A stretch of 41,731 bases of DNA from a bacterium (GTDB lineage Bacteria > Patescibacteriota > Minisyncoccia > Phycocordibacterales > UBA9973). Positions within the stretch are counted from its first letter, which is position 1; each line of letters begins with the position of its first letter. Both the position numbers and the translations under genes were made by a program. Shown here one piece after another: positions 26,442 to 34,188 of this stretch. The notes beneath the pieces are model-generated. The model saw only the letters and a list, made by a program, of their open reading frames with translations. It was not told where the DNA came from and did no database searches. The stretch covers positions 1 to 41,731 of the forward strand of contig JAKBMK010000017.1 in the NCBI GenBank assembly GCA_021831595.1. Reading direction: 5' to 3'.

Positions 26442-26451
26442 ATGATTTTTC

Positions 26452-26478
26452 TTGACAAAACCCAAATAAGAGTAATTT
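26452..26478 (+). promoter_or_regulatory. Possible promoter of the 101-aa gene
   Basis: A consensus -35 TTGACA (26452-26457) is followed by TAATTT (26473-26478) at 15-bp spacing, a weak -10. A leader of about 35 bases would precede ATG 26520. Confidence 0.35.
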
Positions 26479-26519
26479 TAAGGTAAATAACTTGAAATAT
26501 TAATTTAATTTTAAATATT

Positions 26520-26825
26520 ATGGAAATAAATTCTTCGCATGGGGAAAGCACTTTAGTTGCGCATCTTTCAAAAAAAGACCTTGAGTTTTTTAGGAAAAAT
26601 CCTTTTGGAAATGTTGCCACAAAACCAAACAACAAGGGGGTTAGGATTATATTTTCTTTAGGGAAAGAAATTTCATCTTCTATTAAAGGAAGTATAGTAT
26701 CCTTGATTGCAACTAAAGAAAGTTTAAATTATTTGTCAAAAGGAGGAGATGATATCTTTTTTGCAATAATTTCCAAAAATACCTTCAACATACTTGCGAT
26801 TGAGGTTTATCTTGAGATGAGTTAA
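26520..26825 (+). CDS. Hypothetical protein, 101 aa
   Basis: Not recognised. It is a soluble, Lys/Ser-rich alpha/beta-looking protein without signal peptide, membrane segment or cysteines. The C-terminal half alternates hydrophobic strands (GSIVSLIATKESLNYL; DIFFAIISKNTFNILAIEVYLE) with short helices. It lies between two copies of the 36-bp repeat, downstream of the PaaX/Cas2-like regulator and directly before a small Cys-rich protein gene with a very similar AT-rich start context. Shared regulation with those neighbours is likely, but function is unknown. Confidence 0.6.
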   Translation: MEINSSHGESTLVAHLSKKDLEFFRKNPFGNVATKPNNKGVRIIFSLGKEISSSIKGSIVSLIATKESLNYLSKGGDDIFFAIISKNTFNILAIEVYLEMS

Positions 26826-26859
26826 TTATAAAAAATTTTAATTAATAATTTTAAATTTT

Positions 26860-27069
26860 ATGGAAAAGAATGATTGTGGAGCTTGCGGGACACCGAAGAG
26901 AGTAAACCATTTTGGAAAACTTGATTGCCCTCACTGTTATCCAGAAAACTTTTTTTGTTTTACTACAGTAAAATCTGAAGTAAAAATAAAAAATTCTGGA
27001 GACATTATTGATAATCCAATTTTCCAAGGTCAGGGGATAGAAACTTTGGCAGAACCTGAAGAGGCTTAA
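26860..27069 (+). CDS. Small zinc-ribbon-like protein, 69 aa
   Basis: A 69-residue protein with paired cysteines: CGACGTPKR near the N-terminus and DCPHCYPENFFC about 15 residues later, the spacing of a zinc ribbon or rubredoxin-like knuckle. The C-terminal part is acidic (AEPEEA) and probably disordered. There is no signal peptide, so a cytoplasmic metal-binding or nucleic-acid/protein-binding role is possible. The gene follows the 101-aa gene by 34 bases and is closed by a good terminator. The family is not recognised. Confidence 0.6.
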   Translation: MEKNDCGACGTPKRVNHFGKLDCPHCYPENFFCFTTVKSEVKIKNSGDIIDNPIFQGQGIETLAEPEEA

Positions 27070-27085
27070 TGCCTGAAAATTTTTA

Positions 27086-27112
27086 TAAAAGGATGTTAAA
27101 AGCATCCTTTTA
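27086..27112 (+). terminator. Intrinsic terminator after the zinc-ribbon gene
   Basis: TAAAAGGATG (27086-27095) pairs with CATCCTTTTA (27103-27112) and is followed by TTTTTT. Confidence 0.85.
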
Positions 27113-27115
27113 TTT

Positions 27116-27151
27116 TTTACCACCTCAACGCTATCGCGCTGGAGAGGTAAA
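27116..27151 (+). repeat. 36-bp palindromic repeat, copy 3, upstream of the fusA promoter
   Basis: TTTACC...GGTAAA arms around CTCAACGCTATCGCGCTGGAGAG. It ends 9 bases before the -10 TATAAT at 27161 and so covers the -35 region of the fusA promoter, as copy 1 does for the PaaX/Cas2-like gene. Confidence 0.75.
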
Positions 27152-27157
27152 GATGAT

Positions 27158-27166
27158 TGGTATAAT
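27158..27166 (+). promoter_or_regulatory. Extended -10 promoter of fusA
   Basis: TGGTATAAT, a perfect TGn-TATAAT. It implies a leader of about 143 bases before the fusA ATG. Confidence 0.65.
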
Positions 27167-27232
27167 TTATACATATTGAAGGATAGTTTTAGTTGCAAAA
27201 AAGGGGGAAATATTGTATATTTGGGGGACAAA

Positions 27233-27297
27233 AGACTTCAGTGTCTACCCGCTTGAAAGCGAGGTGAACCTGTTTAAAAACAGGTAATTTTATTTTT
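27233..27297 (+). promoter_or_regulatory. Structured fusA leader with terminator-like hairpin
   Basis: The leader contains AGAC/GTCT (27233-27246), a CGCTTGAAAGCG hairpin (27250-27261) and ACCTGTT-TAAA-AACAGGT (27268-27285). The last is followed by AATTTTATTTTT, a terminator signature 30 bases before the ATG. Attenuation of elongation factor synthesis is plausible. No known riboswitch class was recognised. Confidence 0.5.
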
Positions 27298-27315
27298 AGC
27301 AATTAATTTATATAT

Positions 27316-29469
27316 ATGGAAAGAGATTATCCACTAGAGAAAGTAAGAAATATTGGTATTATTGCTCACATCGACGCAGGTAAAACTACGACGACAGAGC
27401 GCGTGCTTTTTTATACAGGTGTGTCACATAAAATAGGGGAAGTTCACGACGGGGAGACGACCACTGACTGGATGGAGCAAGAAAGAGAGCGTGGAATCAC
27501 TATTACTTCTGCGGCTGTTACTTGTTTCTGGACACCTACTTATGCTGCTATCACTGATAAATCAAAGAAGCATCGTTTCAATATTATCGACACCCCAGGG
27601 CACATCGACTTCACAGTGGAAGTAAAACGTTCACTTCGCGTGCTTGACGGAGCAGTTGTTGTATTCGACGGAGTGGCAGGAGTGGAGCCTCAGTCTGAGA
27701 CAAACTGGCGTTATGCTGACGAAGCAAGTGTCCCTCGTATTTGTTTTATAAACAAGCTTGACCGTACAGGTGCATCTTTCGAACACTCATACTCCACAAT
27801 TCTTGATCGTCTTACAAAGAAAGCTGTACGTATGCAAATTCCTATTGGTCTTGAAGATCACCATGAAGGAGTTGTGGATCTTCTAAAGATGAAGGCCTAC
27901 TACTTTGAAGGAGAAATGGGTAACAAAGTTATCGAAAAGGACTTAAGTTCTTTGCCTGAAAACATGAAAGCTGATGCAGAAAAGTATCATGCAGAACTCA
28001 TAGAAAAAATAGTCGAGCAAGATGATGCCGTAATGAATGATTATCTAGAAGGAAAAGTTCCTGACATTGATACTTTGAAAAAGTTGATGAGAAAAGGAGT
28101 TATCGCCAATGAAATTTTCCCAGTCTTTGCCGGCTCAGCTCTCAAGAATAAAGGAGTCCAGCTTGTACTTGATGCTGTTGTGGACTATCTTCCTTCACCC
28201 ACAGATATTCCTGCTATTGAAGGAGTCAACCCTGATACAGAAGAAAAAGACGTTCGTCACGCAAGTGACAGTGAGCCATTTGCCGCTCTTGCTTTCAAAG
28301 TTGCGACCGACCCATTCGTCGGGCAAATTATTTTCTTCCGTGTTTACTCAGGAACTTTAGCGGCTGGAAGTTATGTTTACAATCCTCGCACTAGGAACAA
28401 AGAGCGAATCGGACGCATACTTCGTATGCACGCCAACGACCGTGAAGAAGTGAAGAAAGTTTATGCCGGAGAAATCGCCGCCGCTGTCGGCCTTAAAGAC
28501 ACTATCACATCAGATACACTTTGTGATGAAGAAAAGCCAATCGAGCTTTACCGTATTATCTTCCCAGAACCAGTTATTCAGCTACGTGTTGAACCAAAGA
28601 CAAAAGCAGACCAAGAGAAGATGGGTATGGCGCTTAATCGTCTTGCTCAAGAGGATCCTACATTTAAAGTTTCTACAGATCCAGAGACCAATGAGACGAT
28701 CATTGCTGGAATGGGGGAGCTTCACCTTGAGATTATCGTCGACCGTATGAAGCGCGAATTCTCCGTCGAAACCAACGTTGGTAAGCCTCAAGTAGCATAT
28801 CGCGAAACTATTACAAGTACCGCTGAGATGGAAGGTAAATACATCAAGCAGTCAGGAGGCCGTGGTAACTATGGTCACGTCCGTATTCGTATCAAGCCTA
28901 TGGATCAAAATGTTGATATAGATGACTTGCCAAAGAATGTGAAGAGAGAAAAAGGATTTGAATTCATCAACACTATTAAAGGAGGATCAATCCCACAAGA
29001 ATACATTCCTGCTTGTGAAAAAGGATTCAAAGAAGGGCTCGACCGTGGAGTCTTGGCTGGATTCAAACTTGAGAATGTTTCTGTTGAACTTTACGATGGA
29101 TCATTCCACGAAGTAGACTCGAACGAAATGGCCTTCAAGATTGCCGCAAGTATGGCGATTCAAGATGCATGTAAAATTGCCAAACCAGTTATCCTAGAGC
29201 CAATGATGAAAGTAGAAGTTGTAACTCCAGATAAATTCATGGGAGATGTCACAGGATCACTATCATCAAAACGTGGAATCATCGAAGGTATGGAAGCACG
29301 TGGTATGAATCAAGCCGTCAAAGCTGTCGTGCCTCTTTCTGAAATGTTCGGATACATGACGAGCCTTCGCTCTATGACAGAAGGACGTGCAGGGTTCACA
29401 ATGGAATTCCTCCGCTATGATATCGTGCCTAATAGTGTGGCAACCTCAATTATTGAATCACGAAAATAA
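27316..29469 (+). CDS. fusA: Translation elongation factor G
   Basis: A 717-residue GTPase that drives ribosomal translocation. G motifs are [12 protein letters not shown] (residues about 17-28), the switch I region [30 protein letters not shown] and GSALKNKG. Domain II ([20 protein letters not shown]), domain III ([14 protein letters not shown]), domain IV ([11 protein letters not shown]) and domain V ([12 protein letters not shown]) follow in order. A short insert ([16 protein letters not shown]) precedes the G3 motif, as in many EF-G proteins. It has its own promoter with a 36-bp repeat and a structured leader, so it is expressed separately from rpsL-rpsG. There is no Shine-Dalgarno sequence. 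Confidence 0.97.
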   Translation: MERDYPLEKVRNIGIIAHIDAGKTTTTERVLFYTGVSHKIGEVHDGETTTDWMEQERERGITITSAAVTCFWTPTYAAITDKSKKHRFNIIDTPGHIDFTVEVKRSLRVLDGAVVVFDGVAGVEPQSETNWRYADEASVPRICFINKLDRTGASFEHSYSTILDRLTKKAVRMQIPIGLEDHHEGVVDLLKMKAYYFEGEMGNKVIEKDLSSLPENMKADAEKYHAELIEKIVEQDDAVMNDYLEGKVPDIDTLKKLMRKGVIANEIFPVFAGSALKNKGVQLVLDAVVDYLPSPTDIPAIEGVNPDTEEKDVRHASDSEPFAALAFKVATDPFVGQIIFFRVYSGTLAAGSYVYNPRTRNKERIGRILRMHANDREEVKKVYAGEIAAAVGLKDTITSDTLCDEEKPIELYRIIFPEPVIQLRVEPKTKADQEKMGMALNRLAQEDPTFKVSTDPETNETIIAGMGELHLEIIVDRMKREFSVETNVGKPQVAYRETITSTAEMEGKYIKQSGGRGNYGHVRIRIKPMDQNVDIDDLPKNVKREKGFEFINTIKGGSIPQEYIPACEKGFKEGLDRGVLAGFKLENVSVELYDGSFHEVDSNEMAFKIAASMAIQDACKIAKPVILEPMMKVEVVTPDKFMGDVTGSLSSKRGIIEGMEARGMNQAVKAVVPLSEMFGYMTSLRSMTEGRAGFTMEFLRYDIVPNSVATSIIESRK

Positions 29470-29481
29470 TTTACACACATC

Positions 29482-29490
29482 TTATCCACA
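29482..29490 (+). other. DnaA-box-like 9-mer
   Basis: TTATCCACA, an exact match to the DnaA-box consensus, in the fusA-to-surface-operon spacer. The same 9-mer is inverted at 33504-33512. No dnaA or dnaN gene is nearby. Confidence 0.35.
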
Positions 29491-29510
29491 GACTTCTCCA
29501 CACATAACTA

Positions 29511-29539
29511 TTGCTTATAATTTTACTATCTGTGATAAT
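29511..29539 (+). promoter_or_regulatory. Promoter of the WxL-like surface operon
   Basis: -35 TTGCTT (29511-29516), 17-bp spacer, -10 GATAAT (29534-29539). The first gene starts at 29558, about 12 bases after the predicted start point. Confidence 0.5.
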
Positions 29540-29557
29540 AAAATTACAAATAAATTT

Positions 29558-30196
29558 ATGAATAAAAAAATTCTTAGAAAAGTTTTTGCAATAGTTTTGA
29601 TGCTTGTGATAATGTTTCAGATTTATCTATTTGCTGAGCCAGTAGTGGCAGTTAGTGCGACCAACAATGTCGTAGTCACTCTTACTGTAGACTCGGGTAT
29701 TACAATTTCAGCCGGGGCTAATGCCACCATGGCTCCCAATATTGGTGTTGCAGCGGATAGCTCGATCGGAAGTTCCTCTTGGGTAGTGAAGACAAATAAT
29801 ACTGCCGGGTACACTCTTGCCGTAAAAGCTTCAGCTTCACCCGCTCTTGTAAGTGGGACAAATTCTTTTGCAGATTATACAGAAGCAGTCACTGGAACTC
29901 CAGAAGTTTGGACTGTCGCGGCAGGAACAAAAAAGTTTGGATATTCAGCTTATGGAGCAGATACTCCGACTGCTACATGGGGAGCAGCAGCTTCTTGTGG
30001 GACAGCCGGTGTCCCTTCTGGAACTCAGAACTATGTTGGTTTTAAAACAACCGATAAGATTATTGCCCAGAAAGCGACAGTTACTCCTACGACTGGTGTT
30101 ACGACCAATATATGTTTTGCGGCGCAACAAAATGCTATCTATGCAGCATCTGGTGTGTATACTGCTACGATAACAGCTACAGCAACGACACTTTAA
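29558..30196 (+). CDS. Secreted WxL-like surface protein
   Basis: Read from ATG 29558 (MNKKILRKVFAIV); upstream in-frame starts lie in the fusA 3' end. It has 212 residues with a signal peptide to about residue 34 (VVAVSA). The mature part is beta-rich and contains SSWVVKTNNTAGYTLAVKAS, which resembles the WxL cell-wall-binding domain (W-x-V...N-N-x-x-G-Y-T-L). TYTATITATATTL at the end matches the terminal strand of such domains. The next gene encodes a DUF916-like protein, the usual WxL partner in Firmicutes, and 31194-31976 encodes a second WxL-like protein. Function is inferred: attachment to the cell surface of this cell or a host. Similarity is by motif only. Confidence 0.65.
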   Translation: MNKKILRKVFAIVLMLVIMFQIYLFAEPVVAVSATNNVVVTLTVDSGITISAGANATMAPNIGVAADSSIGSSSWVVKTNNTAGYTLAVKASASPALVSGTNSFADYTEAVTGTPEVWTVAAGTKKFGYSAYGADTPTATWGAAASCGTAGVPSGTQNYVGFKTTDKIIAQKATVTPTTGVTTNICFAAQQNAIYAASGVYTATITATATTL

Positions 30197-30210
30197 TCCC
30201 TTAATCCTAA

Positions 30211-31191
30211 ATGAATAAAAATTTATATAAAATAATAGGATATATTTTTGTATTTTTCTTCGCCTTGATACCGGGAGGTGTTTTTGCTTTCGAGAAAACA
30301 CAATTGCAACTAAAGGACCAAGATAAGAATAACGATTTTGTTGTAGAGCCAGGCAAGACAGAAATATTTTTAAACAAAGGAGAAACTGTCACAAAGAATA
30401 TAATTGTGACTAATCGCGTGAACAAGCCGATCAGTTTTAAATTAAGCACTGAAGATCTCATAGGGACCAACGATATTTCTACCCCTATTGTACTTATGGG
30501 GGATGATACCAGCCCCTACTCTCTCAAGAATTTTATAAAGCCTGAGATAAGTGAGTTCACTCTCAATTTCGGTGAACGTATTACCATACCGGTCACTGTC
30601 AGTGTCCCTCTCGATGCAGAGCCTCGAGGGTATTATGGTGCACTTATTGTATCTAATGAGCCCGACAAACAGGTGGATGAAAATTCCAGTGAGACTCAAG
30701 GTAAGACGCGAATCATTTCCCGCATTGGTTCACTTTTTTTAGTGAAAATAAATGGAGAGGGAAAAGAGGAAGGCAGACTTGAAGGTTTTAAAATCGGAGG
30801 GCCTTCCAAATCTTTTTATGAAAAGAAGCCAGAGAGTTTTGAAATAGCGTATCAAAATACTGGTAATGTCCACTTGGTTCCTTATGGTAAGATCACAGTT
30901 AAAAATCTTTTAGGCATGGGTATTGCAGAAATTCCTGTGGACGCATACTTTGTGTTACCAAACTCTACTCGGTACAAAGAGGTTCTTTGGTCCAGTAATG
31001 CATTTCTGTTTGGCCACTATACTGCCCATCTTTCTTTCTATAAAGGTTATGGTAACGAATATCAAGATGCTCAAGTTTCTTTCTGGGTATTACCTTGGAA
31101 GATTGTCATACCAGTATTTATAGGGTTAATAATATTTGTGACTTTAGCCTATTATCTTCTTACTAGGTTTGAATTAAAGAAAAAGAAATAA
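30211..31191 (+). CDS. Membrane-anchored DUF916-like (WxL-interacting) protein
   Basis: A 326-residue protein with a signal peptide (to about residue 26, GVFAFE). Two Ig-like beta domains follow (about residues 30-150, FVVEPGKTEIFLNKGETVTKN...FGERITIPVTVSVP; and about 170-290). A C-terminal membrane helix (about residues 295-320) and a basic tail FELKKKK complete it. DPRG-like YYGALIVSNEP and the C-terminal SFWVLPWKIVIP plus anchor match the layout of DUF916/DUF3324 proteins that hold WxL proteins at the surface. It lies between the two WxL-like genes (gaps of 14 and 2 bases). An anchor or chaperone for those neighbours is the likely role. Confidence 0.7.
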   Translation: MNKNLYKIIGYIFVFFFALIPGGVFAFEKTQLQLKDQDKNNDFVVEPGKTEIFLNKGETVTKNIIVTNRVNKPISFKLSTEDLIGTNDISTPIVLMGDDTSPYSLKNFIKPEISEFTLNFGERITIPVTVSVPLDAEPRGYYGALIVSNEPDKQVDENSSETQGKTRIISRIGSLFLVKINGEGKEEGRLEGFKIGGPSKSFYEKKPESFEIAYQNTGNVHLVPYGKITVKNLLGMGIAEIPVDAYFVLPNSTRYKEVLWSSNAFLFGHYTAHLSFYKGYGNEYQDAQVSFWVLPWKIVIPVFIGLIIFVTLAYYLLTRFELKKKK

Positions 31192-31193
31192 AA

Positions 31194-31976
31194 ATGAAAA
31201 ATATTAACTTTTTTTACAAAAGTAAATATACAGTTTTTTGTTCATTCGTACTTATTTTTTCTGTTTTATATCCAAGCGATCTATCTCTGGCGGCTGTTAT
31301 GGGTAGTACTACATACAAAATTCAATCCGATAGTATCAATACTGGAGGAGAAGAAACTTCTGGGAGTACTTCATACAAACTGCGAGATACAGTCGGGGAA
31401 ACGGGGACAGGAGAGTCTGCAAGTACTAATTACAAGATAAAGGCTGGTTATAGACAAATGCAAGAGGATGCCTACTTGTCCCTCTCTTCGCCGTCTAACT
31501 TGGCCTTAACTTCCATCGGCGGACTTTCAAACCAGGTAAGTGAAGGCACTATCTCTTGGACAGTTACGACGAACAATGTTGCTGGATATTCACTTTCTAT
31601 CGCTTCGACGACGACCCCAGCTCTAAAGTCGGCCTTTGATTCATTTGCCGACTATGTGCCAGCAGGGGCGAGCCCAGATTATAATTATACAAATCTCTCC
31701 ACTAACTCATCTTTTGGTTTTTCTCCGGAGGGGACCGAAGTCATCAGTCGCTTCAAAGATAATGGCAGTGTTTGCAATACTGGGACACTAGAGACAGTAG
31801 ATAAATGCTGGGATGGTCTATCCACGACCCCCAAGGCTATGGCGGGGAGTTCTTCGCCTAATGCTCCCTCGGGAGGTGTAGTGACTGCCCGTGTCCGAGC
31901 TGAGAATGGCGCCGATCATATACAATCTTCTGGTAATTATGCTGTCACCCTTGTGGTCACAGCCGTCACTTTATGA
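31194..31976 (+). CDS. Secreted WxL-like surface protein with YKI-type N-terminal repeats
   Basis: A 260-residue protein. Residues 1-34 form a signal peptide. Residues about 37-90 contain three repeats ending TTYKIQSDSINTGG, TSYKLRDTVGETGTG and TNYKIKAGYRQ, a pattern seen in many CPR and Chloroflexi surface proteins. The C-terminal half resembles the first protein of this operon: TISWTVTTNNVAGYSLSI, SFADYVP and a final SGNYAVTLVVTAVTL strand. Two cysteines (VCNTGTLETVDKC) could form a disulfide, fitting the dsb-like genes at 4072-5005. It overlaps the next gene by 4 bases (ATGA). Confidence 0.65.
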   Translation: MKNINFFYKSKYTVFCSFVLIFSVLYPSDLSLAAVMGSTTYKIQSDSINTGGEETSGSTSYKLRDTVGETGTGESASTNYKIKAGYRQMQEDAYLSLSSPSNLALTSIGGLSNQVSEGTISWTVTTNNVAGYSLSIASTTTPALKSAFDSFADYVPAGASPDYNYTNLSTNSSFGFSPEGTEVISRFKDNGSVCNTGTLETVDKCWDGLSTTPKAMAGSSSPNAPSGGVVTARVRAENGADHIQSSGNYAVTLVVTAVTL

Positions 31977-33400
31977 GAAATAAAAGATTTATATATTTAA
32001 TATTTTTTATTTTCTTTAATTTGCTTTTAGTGAATTTCTCTTACGCTTATACAGGCAACAATGGTATAAATGTAAACCTAAACGTTAATACTTGTAATCA
32101 CGATAACGTCTGCCAGATAGGGGAGGACTTTCTTTCTTGCCCTTCTGATTGTCCACCACCCCCACCACCAGCCCCGACTCCTACCGGAGGTACTAGATCG
32201 GGTGGATATCTGATGGGAGAAAAAGATTTTTTTAGAAATCTGACAATTACTCCAGGGCTTACGACAGCAACCATAAAGTGGAATAGTGCTTTCCCTACTA
32301 TCTATATTATAAAATGGGGAACTACTGAAGACTACAAAAAAGGAACTTTGAAGAATGTGCACTTTATGTATGACCATAGTGCGGAAATCACAGGATTAGA
32401 TCCTAGTACTTTATATTATTTTACTATTGAATCTGAAAGCTATACAGGAGTAAAAGCTGTAAGAGATAATCAAATATTCACGACCCTAGCCCCCGAAGAT
32501 AAAACTGCTCCAGCCAATGTCACCAACGCAAAAATTTCTACGACAGTTTCCGGCATTGTTCTCTCTTGGATAAATCCTACAGATAAAGACTTTAGCTATG
32601 TGCGCATCGTTCGTCTAGGGAATAAATACAGCAGTGACCCTTATATTGGTAAATTAGTCTATGAAGGTAGTGGCCAGTATATGCGCGACGCCAATGTGGT
32701 GGCTGGGGAAAAGTATTTCTACACAATTTTTGCTAGAGATAAAAGCAACAATTATTCATCGGGATATCCGATCAGTATTATCCACAATCCACCATCCGAT
32801 GGCATCGTGAAAATATATGAGGAAGTTCCACCGACAACTATTGCCACCCAAACACCAATGGAGGATTTAAAATATTTTATATCACAGAATGAAAACAAGA
32901 AGGATTTAAATTCTGCTGAGACGACGCAAATAGACGGGAGCCTGTTATCAAAAATATCAATAATATTTGGTAAGGAAAACAAGGAGGAGATGTGGGTAGA
33001 GGTAAGGGATAGCGATAGGGTTGTAGTCGGTAGATACTTTTTCGGTAAATTTAATACCGAGTTATCAAGCAGGGAAGTTACCTTGCCATCTTTCAGTAAA
33101 GGTGGATACTATGAGCTATATATCTTTAGATACCTTGGCTCTGTCGAGCAAAATATTTTCCATGCAGGATTAGATATTAAAATAACTGAAAGAAGTTTAA
33201 TCAATAAAATATCTTGGGCTCGTATCTTTTGGTGGATAATTTTGCTGATTATCTTAATGATAATTATATTTATATTTTCAAGGAGAAGAAAGAAGAAAAA
33301 AGAAGAGACCCCCTCGCCCTACGGGCACTCCCCCTTCGCAGGGGGAGAAAATCCTTCCCTGCGAAGGGAAGGTGCCGAAGGCGGAAGGGTGATACAATAA
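31973..33400 (+). CDS. Secreted fibronectin-type-III-like protein with C-terminal membrane anchor
   Basis: A 475-residue protein. The signal peptide (to about residue 25) is followed by CNHDNVCQIGEDFLSCPSDC, a four-cysteine motif of the C-x-x-x-x-x-C-x-x-G-E type, and a Pro-rich linker. Two fibronectin-III-like domains follow (about residues 85-180, with ATIKWNSAFPTIYIIKWG and LDPSTLYYFTIES; and about 185-285, with VSGIVLSWINPTD and VAGEKYFYTIFARD). Another beta domain leads to a membrane helix (about residues 415-435, WWIILLIILMIIIFIF) and a basic tail RRRKKKK. The final 30 residues are encoded by a palindromic repeat and are probably non-native. It ends the four-gene surface operon. Confidence 0.72.
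   Translation: MRNKRFIYLIFFIFFNLLLVNFSYAYTGNNGINVNLNVNTCNHDNVCQIGEDFLSCPSDCPPPPPPAPTPTGGTRSGGYLMGEKDFFRNLTITPGLTTATIKWNSAFPTIYIIKWGTTEDYKKGTLKNVHFMYDHSAEITGLDPSTLYYFTIESESYTGVKAVRDNQIFTTLAPEDKTAPANVTNAKISTTVSGIVLSWINPTDKDFSYVRIVRLGNKYSSDPYIGKLVYEGSGQYMRDANVVAGEKYFYTIFARDKSNNYSSGYPISIIHNPPSDGIVKIYEEVPPTTIATQTPMEDLKYFISQNENKKDLNSAETTQIDGSLLSKISIIFGKENKEEMWVEVRDSDRVVVGRYFFGKFNTELSSREVTLPSFSKGGYYELYIFRYLGSVEQNIFHAGLDIKITERSLINKISWARIFWWIILLIILMIIIFIFSRRRKKKKEETPSPYGHSPFAGGENPSLRREGAEGGRVIQ
33309..33389 (+). repeat. Palindromic element forming the 3' end of the fibronectin-like gene
   Basis: Nested hairpins: GCCC-TAC-GGGC, CTCCCCCTTCGCAGGGGGAG, CCTTCCCT-GCG-AAGGGAAGG, with GGGCAC pairing with GGTGCC. 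Its start (CCCCTCGCCCTACGGGCAC) matches that of the element at 1801 (CCCCTCCGCCCTCTGGGCAC). It replaces the original C-terminus. Confidence 0.75.
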
Positions 33401-33448
33401 AAGTACAAAAACAGGTTTTAAAACAAAAGGAAAATAATTCAATAGGAA

Positions 33449-33477
33449 CATAAACCCTTATTTTATAAGGGTTTATG
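33449..33477 (+). terminator. Intrinsic terminator of the WxL-like operon
   Basis: CATAAACCCTTA (33449-33460) pairs perfectly with TAAGGGTTTATG (33466-33477) around TTTTA. Confidence 0.75.
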
Positions 33478-33503
33478 TGTATATGTCGGTGCATAAATAA
33501 AAC

Positions 33504-33512
33504 TGTGGATAA
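33504..33512 (-). other. DnaA-box-like 9-mer (inverted)
   Basis: TGTGGATAA is the reverse complement of TTATCCACA; a near-copy TGTGGATTT follows 3 bases later. It lies just upstream of the -35 of the next promoter. Confidence 0.35.
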
Positions 33513-33527
33513 CTATGTGGATTTCTG

Positions 33528-33555
33528 TTGAATAACTCTATTATTTTGTTATAAT
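33528..33555 (+). promoter_or_regulatory. Promoter and structured leader of the HTH membrane protein gene
   Basis: -35 TTGAAT (33528-33533), 16-bp spacer ending in TGT, -10 TATAAT (33550-33555). The leader of about 100 bases to ATG 33666 holds ATCG-GTCAGA-CGAT and CTCG-TCTATC-CGAG hairpins. AGACG in the first hairpin can also pair with CGTCT in the second, so two alternative folds are possible. Confidence 0.55.
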
Positions 33556-33665
33556 ATATAGAGTATTTTGGGATTATCGGTCAGACGATATTTATAAAAA
33601 ATAATTCTCGTCTATCCGAGATATCTTGGTAAATATAGCTATAATAAAAATCATTAAAAATTTGT

Positions 33666-34043
33666 ATGGATTCATTAAAAAATATAATTTCTTTAAATCA
33701 AGCAGCCAAAATGTCTGGGTATACTCAAGATTATTTGGGCTACTTAATTCGTACAGGAGAGATGAAGGGAATTAAAAAAGGCAGAACTTGGTTTACCACC
33801 GAAGAAGCAGTGAAGGATTACATTTTCAAGAAAAAAGTTCGCTCGGAAAAATTAGCTGTGAAAGAATTTTTATCTCCTACTCGCCGGAAGAATATTATTA
33901 TTGCTACGGTGATAGTTTTTGTCGTAGGATTCTTGCTATTGTCGACAATGAATAAAAACAAAGAGAGTAGAGTGAATGAGATTCGTTCAGGGGTAGCATC
34001 GGATGGGGAGGGGGTGAGGATTAATTCCCCCTCCCATTACTAA
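33666..34043 (+). CDS. Membrane-anchored helix-turn-helix (excisionase/MerR-like) protein
   Basis: A 125-residue protein. Residues about 7-55 are a small winged-helix DNA-binding domain of the excisionase/MerR type (ISLNQAAKMSGYTQDYLGYL; GEMKGIKKGRTWFTTEEAV). A basic linker (TRRKN) precedes a single membrane helix (about residues 78-96). The domain faces the cytoplasm, so this may be a membrane-tethered regulator or DNA anchor. The last residues (about 113-125) are encoded by a palindromic repeat and probably replace the original end. It precedes the 1888-residue surface protein gene, which it might control. That is inference from adjacency. Confidence 0.7.
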   Translation: MDSLKNIISLNQAAKMSGYTQDYLGYLIRTGEMKGIKKGRTWFTTEEAVKDYIFKKKVRSEKLAVKEFLSPTRRKNIIIATVIVFVVGFLLLSTMNKNKESRVNEIRSGVASDGEGVRINSPSHY

Positions 34044-34165
34044 GGGGAGGGTCGGGGTGAGGTGAATTAAGAACCTCTCTCCAACTCTCTCCTTGCAAAG
34101 GAGAGAGGGAAATACAATTAAGAACCTCTCCTCGGTCCTCTCCTTGTAAAGGAGAGGAGGAATAC
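34005..34165 (+). repeat. Palindromic repeat cluster upstream of the giant surface gene
   Basis: It starts with GGGGAGGGGG...CCCCCTCCC inside the HTH gene end. Then GGGGAGGGTCGGGGTGAGGTGAATT (34044-34068) appears, whose inverted copy lies at 39958-39985 beyond the giant gene. Two tandem units of about 50 bp follow, each beginning ATTAAGAACCTCTC and containing a CTCTCCTTGCAAAGGAGAG-type hairpin. Confidence 0.75.
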
Positions 34166-34188
34166 AAAATACAAAAGACAATTTAAAA

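Noticed and set aside
29387-29557. N-terminal extension of the first WxL-like protein
   Set aside because: It lies in the end of fusA and in the promoter; the signal peptide begins at ATG 29558.
33480-33560. Chromosomal replication origin
   Set aside because: Only one perfect and one imperfect DnaA box, and no dnaA, dnaN or gidA-type neighbours; the region is explained by a promoter.
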